Shown here in pieces: positions 49,222 through 56,573 of a DNA stretch of 64,000 nucleotides. Positions within the stretch are counted from its first letter, which is position 1. The number at the start of each line of letters is the position of its first letter. This DNA is from an uncultured Lachnospiraceae bacterium. Lineage in GTDB: Bacteria > Bacillota > Clostridia > Lachnospirales > Lachnospiraceae. The notes beneath the pieces are model-generated. The model searched no databases, was not told the DNA's origin, and saw only the letters and a program-made list of their open reading frames with translations. The DNA lies in contig CAJTNC010000004.1 of NCBI GenBank assembly GCA_910577955.1, forward strand, positions 92,446-156,445. The letters run 5' to 3'. The position numbers and the translations under genes are program-made.

Positions 49222-50844
49222 ATGAAAAAATTAAAAAGACAGACAGCGGCAGGGCTTGCGGCGATACTTGTATCGGCGATGGCTCTTACCGGGTGCGGCG
49301 CTGTAGAGGAAACTGAAACAGTGGCGGAGGAGAGTGCGGTGACGGTGAGCACGAAGGCCGTGGAAAACGGGACGATCACTCTGACAAATTCTTTCGTGGG
49401 AACGATCTCCCCACAGGAGACGGTGATGGTCATTCCCCTTGCGGCAGGTACGGTGACGCAGACTTTTTTTGAGGTCGGCGATACGGTGAAGGCCGGGGAT
49501 GTGCTTTTTAAGATAGACGATGAGGCGGCAAGACTGCAGTATGAGACCGCTCAGTTAGGGGTGGAAAACGCCAGACAGACGGCGGACTCTACGATGGAAA
49601 GTCTGTTGAGTCAGCAGGAGACGACCATGGAGAACCTGTTGAATCAGCAGGACAGCACGGAACTTCAGCTGGAGAGCAGTAAAATGCAGGCACAGAGTTC
49701 CTTTGAGGCAGCGCAGATCGGCTATGTCACGGCAAAGGAAGCCTATGAAAAGTTAGATAAACAGTATAAAGAGGCAAAGAAGAGTTACGACAGTGCGGCG
49801 AAGACCAGAGAGAGCTTAAAAAGGGAGTTAGAGGACGCGCAAAAGAGAGAGTCCGAGGCGTTAAAGGAGCAGGAGGCTTTTGCGGAATCAGCCGGTGTGG
49901 CTGATGCGTCGGGAAACGACGGCCAAAAGAGCGCAGATGCAGGGAGCAGAGCTGTCGAGGATGACCTTAGAAAGATACAGGAAGAAATAGCGGCCCTGAA
50001 AGGGCAGTTGGCGTCACTGGGCACTGTGGATTTGAGCAGTTTGGAATCTGCGAGAAATCAAGCTTATCAGGCCTATTTAAGTGCCAGAAGCGGCTATAAC
50101 ACCGCGCAGAAAGCGATGGAACTGGCGGACGAGACGGAAGTCATGACAAGGGAGCAGTTGGAAGAAACCATGAATACAACGGTAGATCAGCTCGAACAGT
50201 CCGCGGAGAGCACAAAGGATCAGTTGGCGCTGAGTCTTGACATGGCGAAGCTTTCGGCGGCGCAGGCCCAGTTGGCGTTAGATTACTATACGGTGACCAC
50301 CCCTGTTTCCGGCGTGGTGGAGAGCAAGAACGTGGAGGTGAACGGCATAGCGGGACAGAGCAGTCCGGCTTACACGATCGTCAACAACGACACGATGACC
50401 GTGACGTTTCAGGTCAGCGAGGACGTGAGAAACACGTTTTCCGTCGGACAGAAAGTGATCCTTGAGAGAAATAATGATACATATGAAGCTGTCATTACGG
50501 AGATCGGTACATCCGTCAATCCCCAGAGCGGCCTGTTTCAGGTCAAGGCCTGTGTGGAGGTGAGCAGTGCGGAATTGCCGAGCGGCGTATCGGTAAAGGT
50601 GAGTGCAGATACTTATCGCGCGGAAAATACGATGATCATTCCCTACGATGCGGTCTACTATGAGAACGAAGGAGCCTACGTCTATACAAATGTGGACGGA
50701 AGGGCTGTGAAGACGCCGATCACAACAGGTATATTTGACGATGACAACATTGTGGTGACAGGCGGTCTGAATTTGGGGGATATCGTGGTGACAAGCTGGT
50801 CTCCGCAGTTGACGGAAGGTGTGCTGCTGCACGCTGCGGAATAG
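49222..50844 (+). CDS. RND efflux adaptor lipoprotein (membrane fusion protein)
   Basis: About 540 residues. A lipoprotein signal ends in LTGC (Cys25), placing it on the outer face of the single membrane. A lipoyl half (residues about 60-115: FVGTISPQETVMVIPLAAGTVT is the opening) is followed by a very long helical hairpin of some 270 residues rich in Gln, Glu, Lys and Ser, the second lipoyl half (YYTVTTPVSGVVESKNVEVN region), and beta-barrel and membrane-proximal domains. The start is ATG 49222 after GAGGAG. It is the adaptor of the RND pump encoded 12 bases later; in a Gram-positive there is no outer-membrane channel for it to dock to. Confidence 0.88.
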   Translation: MKKLKRQTAAGLAAILVSAMALTGCGAVEETETVAEESAVTVSTKAVENGTITLTNSFVGTISPQETVMVIPLAAGTVTQTFFEVGDTVKAGDVLFKIDDEAARLQYETAQLGVENARQTADSTMESLLSQQETTMENLLNQQDSTELQLESSKMQAQSSFEAAQIGYVTAKEAYEKLDKQYKEAKKSYDSAAKTRESLKRELEDAQKRESEALKEQEAFAESAGVADASGNDGQKSADAGSRAVEDDLRKIQEEIAALKGQLASLGTVDLSSLESARNQAYQAYLSARSGYNTAQKAMELADETEVMTREQLEETMNTTVDQLEQSAESTKDQLALSLDMAKLSAAQAQLALDYYTVTTPVSGVVESKNVEVNGIAGQSSPAYTIVNNDTMTVTFQVSEDVRNTFSVGQKVILERNNDTYEAVITEIGTSVNPQSGLFQVKACVEVSSAELPSGVSVKVSADTYRAENTMIIPYDAVYYENEGAYVYTNVDGRAVKTPITTGIFDDDNIVVTGGLNLGDIVVTSWSPQLTEGVLLHAAE

Positions 50845-50856
50845 GAGGACGCATTC

Positions 50857-53800
50857 ATGAATTTGACTAAGACAGCTTTAAAGCGTCCGGTATCCTGTGT
50901 GTTGATCGTAGTGGCCCTTGTGGTATTCAGTATTTCCTCTCTGCTTGGCTTTAAATTAGAGCTGACGCCCAGCATGGAACTGCCGATGCTGATCGTAGTT
51001 GCCGTCTATCCCGGAGCAGATCCGGAGACGGTGGATGAATTGGTGACAAAGGTGGTGGAGGATGCAGGTTCTTCGCTCAGCGGCGTGGAGGACGTGACCG
51101 CCGTCTCTATGGAAAACATGTGTCAGGTACTGTTCCAGTATGAGTACGGCGTGGATATTGACGAATGCTATGCGGATCTGCGGTCGGCTCTTGACACGGC
51201 TTCCCTGAGCCTGCCGGAAGATGTGGATACCCCCACAGTGATCGAGATGAATATGAACAGCATGCCGAATATGTACCTGTCGGCGACGGAGATCGGAGAT
51301 ATCGATCTGGGGAAAGTGCTGAATGAATCCGTGGTGCCGGATTTAGAAAAGATATCCGGAGTGGCGCAGGTGGAGGTGAGCGGCGGCAGCGAGGAGTACA
51401 TCAAGGTAGAGTTAAACGAGACGCTGATGAACCAGTACGGCCTGACTATGGACAGTATCGCGCAGGCTTTGACTATGGTGGACTTCACCTATCCCGCCGG
51501 AAGCGTTACACAGGGAAAGCAAAATATCAATGTGACTACGGGCAAGGAGTACAATACCGTGCAGCAGCTCAGAAAAGCGCCCCTCACCACAGGCAGAGGG
51601 AGCGTGATCACGCTGCAGGATGTGGCGGAAGTCTCGATGTCAGCCAAGGCGTCGGACTACATCAGTCGGTATGACGGAAAAGAAGATGTCAGCATCAGCA
51701 TCCAGACAAAGAGCAGTTACGGTACAGTGAACGTCTGTAACGATATTAAGGCGGCTCTTGAGAGGATCAAGGCAGAAAATCCGGCTATTGCTTTTGAAAT
51801 CACCTACGATGCCAGTGAGGCAATCGTGGATTCCATCTGGTCCGTGGGACAGACATTGATCTTGGGCATTGTTTTGTCGATGGTGGTACTGTTTTTGTTC
51901 TTCGGGGATTTCAAGGCGTCGCTGATCGTGGGCGCGTCCATGCCGGTGTCTTTGTTTGTGACCTTAATCCTGATGAACGCCATGGGTTATTCTTTAAATA
52001 TTGTGACGATGGGTTCTCTGGTCATTGCCATCGGCATGATGGTGGACTCTTCCATCGTGGTGATCGAGAGCTGCTTCCGTATGCAGGAGAAAAAAACGGA
52101 CTTCAAAGAAGCGGCGCTTACAGGGACGAAAATCGTGACGGCCTCCATTGTGGCATCCACGATCACTACAATCGTCGTTTACGTGCCCCTTGCGGTCAGC
52201 AAAGGACTTTCGGGACAGTTGTTCGTGCAGCTCGGCTTTACGATCGTGTTCGCGATGTTAGCGTCCTTGATCGTTGCTTTGACATTAGTCCCTCTGTGTT
52301 ACTCAAAGTTCCGTCCGGTAGAGAAGAAGGATATTCCGATGAATAAGATCCTGCGGACGGTGACAAAAGGCTATAAAAGATTACTGCGCAAGCTGTTGCA
52401 TAAACGGTTTCTTGTTATTGCAGCTTCGGTTTTGATGGTTGTGGTTTCCATTATGATGGGCAGCAAACTCAATATGGAGATGATGCCCTCTGCAGACGAA
52501 GGAACGGTAGGGATTTCCGTTAATTTCCGGGCGGGCACGAGAGTGGAAAGCATCGATGAACAGATGAAGGAGTGGGTAGAGATCGTGTCCGCCGATGAGG
52601 ATGTGGAGCATTATTCTTACTACGTCAACGGAACAAACGCCGGCATCAGCGCCTACCTGAAAAAGGACAGAAGCAGGGATACCGTAAAAGTGGTGGACGA
52701 ATGGAACGAGCTGGCAAAAGAGATGACAGGCATGGATATCACAGTATCCTCTTCCGGTTCCAGCATGAGTACCATGATGAGTACAGGCAGCTATGAGATC
52801 GACTTACAGGGCAGGGATATGGAGGTGTTAAAGGATTTTGCGTCGCAGCTTGAGGGAGAATTCCTGAAGGTGGACGGCGTTGTGAAAGTGGATAATTCCA
52901 CATCCGGCGACAGTATTCAGGCGAGGATCGACGTGGATGAGCTGCAGGCGATGCAGTATGGGCTGACACCGATCACCGTGGGTATGGCGGTAGGAAACGC
53001 CACCGGCGGAAAGAAGGCGATGACTGTGACAAGAGAGGGATCCGAGTACGAAGTGCGGTTGGAATACCCTGAGGGCGCTTATGAGGATATGAACAGCCTG
53101 TTGAATCTGAATATTTTAAGTCCCATGGGAGTGACTGTGCCGCTCAGGGACATCGCACAGATCGTCTACGAGGAGGCGCAGGAGTCCATTTATAAGCAGA
53201 ACGGCCTGTATCAGGTGGCATTGACGGTGAGCACCACTTCCGACAAGTATTACGAGGCGCAGGCGGGCATCGATGCTATTGTGGAAAGCGCGGTATTTCC
53301 GGAGACCGTCTCCCCGGCGGACAGCATGATGACGGCTATGATGATGGAGGAATTTTATACGTTAGTCAAGGCAATACTTACAGCGGTATTTTTGGTGTTC
53401 CTCGTGATGGCAATGCAGTTCGAGTCACCGAGATTTTCGTTCATGGTAATGATGTGTGTGCCTTTCGCGCTGGTGGGTTCCTTTATCTTCCTGTTTTTGA
53501 CCGGTTCCACGATCAGTATGGTTTCTCTGATGGGCTTTTTGATGCTGATGGGTATTGTAGTTAACAACGGTATTTTGTATGTGGACTCCACAAACCGGTT
53601 GAAAGAGGAGATGACGGTGGAGGAAGCCCTGATCGAGACCGGGGCGATCAGGCTCAGACCGATCCTGATGACGTCACTCACAACGATTCTGTCCATGATC
53701 CCTATGGGGTTGGCTCTCGGAACAAACGGGCAGATGATGCAGGGTATGGCGTTAGTTATCATAGGCGGCCTGTTGGTATCCACACTGCTGACACTGATTT

Positions 53801-53928
53801 TGATTCCCACGATTTATCTGATCATCGATAAGGAGTCGGGGAGAGAGAGGCGCAGAAACAGAAAAGAAAGAAGGGCTTCGCGAAGAGAAAAGCACAGAGC
53901 GAAGAAGGACACGGACATAGAAGCGTAG
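50857..53928 (+). CDS. RND family efflux permease
   Basis: 1023 residues, the full AcrB-like length with twelve membrane helices and two large periplasmic-type loops (after helices 1 and 7). Features include ALKRPVSCVLIVVALVVFS at the N-terminus, a helix 4 MVDSSIVVIES and helix 10 VVNNGILYVDS. In AcrB the relay is Asp407/Asp408/Lys940; here the first pair is Asp397-Ser398 and the lysine position is Asn903. Loss of Asp408 and Lys940 equivalents suggests a changed or indirect coupling mechanism. The C-terminal tail is strongly basic. It is transcribed with the adaptor and a secreted companion. Confidence 0.92.
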   Translation: MNLTKTALKRPVSCVLIVVALVVFSISSLLGFKLELTPSMELPMLIVVAVYPGADPETVDELVTKVVEDAGSSLSGVEDVTAVSMENMCQVLFQYEYGVDIDECYADLRSALDTASLSLPEDVDTPTVIEMNMNSMPNMYLSATEIGDIDLGKVLNESVVPDLEKISGVAQVEVSGGSEEYIKVELNETLMNQYGLTMDSIAQALTMVDFTYPAGSVTQGKQNINVTTGKEYNTVQQLRKAPLTTGRGSVITLQDVAEVSMSAKASDYISRYDGKEDVSISIQTKSSYGTVNVCNDIKAALERIKAENPAIAFEITYDASEAIVDSIWSVGQTLILGIVLSMVVLFLFFGDFKASLIVGASMPVSLFVTLILMNAMGYSLNIVTMGSLVIAIGMMVDSSIVVIESCFRMQEKKTDFKEAALTGTKIVTASIVASTITTIVVYVPLAVSKGLSGQLFVQLGFTIVFAMLASLIVALTLVPLCYSKFRPVEKKDIPMNKILRTVTKGYKRLLRKLLHKRFLVIAASVLMVVVSIMMGSKLNMEMMPSADEGTVGISVNFRAGTRVESIDEQMKEWVEIVSADEDVEHYSYYVNGTNAGISAYLKKDRSRDTVKVVDEWNELAKEMTGMDITVSSSGSSMSTMMSTGSYEIDLQGRDMEVLKDFASQLEGEFLKVDGVVKVDNSTSGDSIQARIDVDELQAMQYGLTPITVGMAVGNATGGKKAMTVTREGSEYEVRLEYPEGAYEDMNSLLNLNILSPMGVTVPLRDIAQIVYEEAQESIYKQNGLYQVALTVSTTSDKYYEAQAGIDAIVESAVFPETVSPADSMMTAMMMEEFYTLVKAILTAVFLVFLVMAMQFESPRFSFMVMMCVPFALVGSFIFLFLTGSTISMVSLMGFLMLMGIVVNNGILYVDSTNRLKEEMTVEEALIETGAIRLRPILMTSLTTILSMIPMGLALGTNGQMMQGMALVIIGGLLVSTLLTLILIPTIYLIIDKESGRERRRNRKERRASRREKHRAKKDTDIEA

Positions 53929-53950
53929 AGGCGGGAAAGGATAGAGTGGG

Positions 53951-54778
53951 ATGAGAAAAACAGACCGAAAACAGCAAAAGTGGTTTTTAGCGGCGGTATT
54001 GTGCAGCGCCGTACTGCTTAGCCTTTGGCCCTCGGGGACAGCCTATGCAGTACAGCCTGAAAGTGTGATAAAGCTCAGGACAGAAGGGATCGATGATCCT
54101 GTCGTGACGGAGGAGAGCTGGAGCGGGGACTATGTGTCCTACAGCGACTGCTATGTGTACAGGGAGAATTTTAAACAGGAGGAATTTCAAAGCCTCCTTC
54201 CCGCGCCCACACTCTACCGCGTGGCGGACGCTTACCGCTATGACAGGGAAACGAGAAAGCGGGTGATGGATCTGCAGTCTGTTGCAGACGGTGCCATGAA
54301 GTCGGTGGGACTCAGAGAGATCGCTTTTATCAGCGCGGCTGCGGGGGGGAAAGATTCTTCCTTCCGGAATGGCGGCGATATCCGTCCGGTGGCAAAAAAA
54401 GAGGTGGAGGCATGGAAGTTTACCGTCAAAAATCCTTACGATGAGGAGAAAAATCCAACCGGGATGCGGGCGCCGGAAATAAGCAACGTGCGCCTGCAGG
54501 GGCGGGCGTTATGCTTTGACTATGCCTACCTGTACTCTACGGGGAACTGCTATTTGTCCGCTATTTTGACGACAGAGCGGGGAACGGAGATCATAGGCTA
54601 CGACAGGTTGGTGGACGCTTCCTACAGGGGAAACGGCACGGCTATCGTCAACTGGCCGGAGGAATATGATGAGAAAGGGTATGTGTTGAAAGTATTCGCC
54701 GAAAAGTATAATGGTGACCATATGACTGATTATATAAGCGAGATCCAGTATGTCTATAAGGGCGCGGCGATAGATTAG
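53951..54778 (+). CDS. Secreted protein of unknown function
   Basis: 275 residues with an N-terminal signal (KWFLAAVLCSAVLLSLWPSGTAYA, residues 12-35, cleavage near AYA-VQ). The mature part is soluble, Tyr-, Asp- and Arg-rich, and probably beta-structured with sequence such as SVIKLRTEGIDDP and later FAEKYNGDHMTDYISE. I do not recognise a family. It begins 22 bases after the RND permease, with GGGAAAGGAT upstream, so it is the third gene of that operon and may assist the pump or its substrates outside the membrane. Alternatively it is a fibronectin-like surface domain. Confidence 0.7.
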   Translation: MRKTDRKQQKWFLAAVLCSAVLLSLWPSGTAYAVQPESVIKLRTEGIDDPVVTEESWSGDYVSYSDCYVYRENFKQEEFQSLLPAPTLYRVADAYRYDRETRKRVMDLQSVADGAMKSVGLREIAFISAAAGGKDSSFRNGGDIRPVAKKEVEAWKFTVKNPYDEEKNPTGMRAPEISNVRLQGRALCFDYAYLYSTGNCYLSAILTTERGTEIIGYDRLVDASYRGNGTAIVNWPEEYDEKGYVLKVFAEKYNGDHMTDYISEIQYVYKGAAID

Positions 54779-54852
54779 GAAGGTTTTGTGCCGCAGTTTG
54801 ATCTATTTGATTCAGGTGATTGCGGAACGTGTTAATTCTACGGTCTGATTGT

Positions 54853-54906
54853 GCAGAAGATATCTATTCAACACAGGCACGCTTGCGTTGAATAGGTATC
54901 TTCTGC
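54853..54906 (+). repeat. Long hairpin after the RND operon
   Basis: Twenty-base arms at 54853-54872 and 54887-54906 pair at 19 positions around a 14-base loop (ACAGGCACGCTTGC). No T-run follows. The loop phrase CAGGCACG also occurs at about 45571-45579 in the cysE-cysS gap. The rest of 54779-55131 holds a promoter for the next gene and nothing else I can support. Confidence 0.85.
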
Positions 54907-54965
54907 ATATCTACACGGTAGAAAAACTTGGCGGGATGGGCGGAGTAGGGCAACAGCAGAGAACG

Positions 54966-54994
54966 TTGCAGTGTCATTATGGCGACAGTATAAT
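54966..54994 (+). promoter_or_regulatory. Promoter for the transglutaminase-like gene
   Basis: TTGCAG at 54966-54971, 17-base spacer, TATAAT at 54989-54994, giving a leader of about 130 bases. Confidence 0.65.
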
Positions 54995-55131
54995 TTCAAC
55001 TGTATTGAAAATATTCCCAAATTGGTCTATACTTTTTACAAGTTTCCATTTTATGGAATATTGTGGAAGTTGGAAGAAACCATGAAAATATTCGTTCTGC
55101 AGCATGAGCAGGCGGAAAAAGGAGGAAAAGC

Positions 55132-56160
55132 ATGCGGGGAAATGTGGGGAAACTGTTGTTGACGGCGGCGGTCGTTCTTGTTGCTTTTACAGGAAAGGGC
55201 GCGACGGCAAAGGCCTATGATGTGGTGGGCGGGACGGCCTATATAAGCTGGGATGAATATATAGACTTAGGCGATGCGAAAATAGCGCAGTTGGAAAACG
55301 GGACGGTTGCGTCAAAGTATCGGATCATTGATCTGGAGACGGATAAAAACGGTATGCCTGTTATAACGGGGGAACTCCTGAATTTGATGGACAAATATGT
55401 CCCGGCCAGCATTTTTGATTATGACTGGTATCTGCGAAAGCATCCGGAGCTTGTCGAGGCATGCGGAACCGATAAAAATGCCGTTTATACATTTTATGCC
55501 ACTACCGGACAGGCAGTCGGCTGGCAGGGGCGGATCGCTCCCGATAAGCTGATTTGCCCGCAGAATTTTGATGATGCGCGGTATGCGGCGGAAAATCCGG
55601 ATGTGGCGGCTGCGGTCGGATCGGATAAAATGGCGCTATATATGCACTATGCGGGCAGCGGTATAGCGGAGGGCAGAAAGGGATATGCCACGTTTGAAAC
55701 AGTCAATACTTATTTAAAGATGTATGAAATTTCTTCCCAGATCATAGATGACGGCATGAGCGATAGAGAGGTGGTAAAGGCTGTGCATGACTGGATGGTT
55801 TTAAATATTGCATATGATTATGATAATTATCTGAAGAGGACAATTCCCAGAGAATCCTATGAGATAGAGGGTGCAATCAATAAAGGGAAGGCGGTCTGCG
55901 ACGGGTATGCCAAGACGTTCCGGGCATTTATGGATATTCAGGGGATCGAGTGCGTCAAGATCAGCGGGACGGCTAACGGCGGCGGCCATGCGTGGAATAA
56001 GGTGAAGCTGAACGGTGAATATTATTATATCGATGTGACCTGGGATGACCCGGTTCCGGATAAACCGGGGCAGATATACTGGTATAACTATTATCTGACA
56101 AAGGATCCCACATTCGGCGGTGACCATGCACCGGAAAACGATGGGGAAGAATGGTATTGA
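55132..56160 (+). CDS. Secreted transglutaminase-like protein with two surface repeats
   Basis: 342 residues. A signal peptide (about 1-27), then a linker, two copies of a 40-residue repeat (95-135 and 146-186) of the form FD..Y...hP...A.G.DK.A.Y..Ya..G, and a transglutaminase-like/protease domain. The Cys-His-Asp triad is Cys256 in AVCDGYAKTF, His286 in GGHAWNKV and Asp301 in YIDVTWDDP. The domain commonly acts as a cysteine protease or crosslinking enzyme on extracellular proteins; activity here is predicted from the triad only. AAAGGAGGAAAAGC precedes the ATG. A hairpin terminator follows. Confidence 0.88.
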   Translation: MRGNVGKLLLTAAVVLVAFTGKGATAKAYDVVGGTAYISWDEYIDLGDAKIAQLENGTVASKYRIIDLETDKNGMPVITGELLNLMDKYVPASIFDYDWYLRKHPELVEACGTDKNAVYTFYATTGQAVGWQGRIAPDKLICPQNFDDARYAAENPDVAAAVGSDKMALYMHYAGSGIAEGRKGYATFETVNTYLKMYEISSQIIDDGMSDREVVKAVHDWMVLNIAYDYDNYLKRTIPRESYEIEGAINKGKAVCDGYAKTFRAFMDIQGIECVKISGTANGGGHAWNKVKLNGEYYYIDVTWDDPVPDKPGQIYWYNYYLTKDPTFGGDHAPENDGEEWY

Positions 56161-56222
56161 AGAAGAATAGCGGAAACTGAATTTAAGAAAGAGGACAGGG
56201 CGTGTGAACGGCAGGATAAAGC

Positions 56223-56259
56223 GGTTCTGGGATGTAAATCCCAGAGCCATCTTTCTTTT
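56223..56259 (+). terminator. Terminator after the transglutaminase gene
   Basis: Arms 56223-56233 and 56238-56248 with a GTAA loop, 11 pairs, followed by ATCTTTCTTTT. The remaining gap to 56520 contains no gene that I can support. Confidence 0.7.
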
Positions 56260-56521
56260 ATCAAATGAATTGTGTCCAACTATTCTTCTGATAAGCCGTT
56301 TCTCCCGCGTATGCGGCGATTCATGGAATCACAGCATACGGAGGTCTTGGTAAAGCCAGATGTCTCATAAACTGCAGGATATTGAGTCCGCTTCAGGCAT
56401 GAAGTTCCAGATCCGGAATCAGACAGCCGGGAATGTAACTTTGTGAATTGTAAAGCAAAAAGCGAAAGCAGGCAGGCACAGCTTTTGCACAGAATTCCTC
56501 TAAAGCTTCGGAAATAAAAAA

Positions 56522-56556
56522 TACCGCCCTGCATTTTGGTTTATGGCAGGGCGGTA
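56522..56556 (-). terminator. Terminator of the minus-strand cNMP-fold gene
   Basis: TACCGCCCTGC (56522-56532) and GCAGGGCGGTA (56546-56556) form a perfect 11-base stem. Read on the minus strand, the stem runs into TTTTTTATTT, giving a classical factor-independent terminator for the gene ending at 56574. Confidence 0.93.
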
Positions 56557-56573
56557 CGATACGATTTTCTTTG

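Noticed and set aside
54849..55085. 78-codon open frame after the RND operon
   Set aside because: It starts within the long hairpin and runs through the promoter of the next gene; no ribosome binding site.
56280..56534. 84-codon minus-strand open frame
   Set aside because: It begins inside the terminator of the cNMP-fold gene and has no ribosome binding site or protein-like features.
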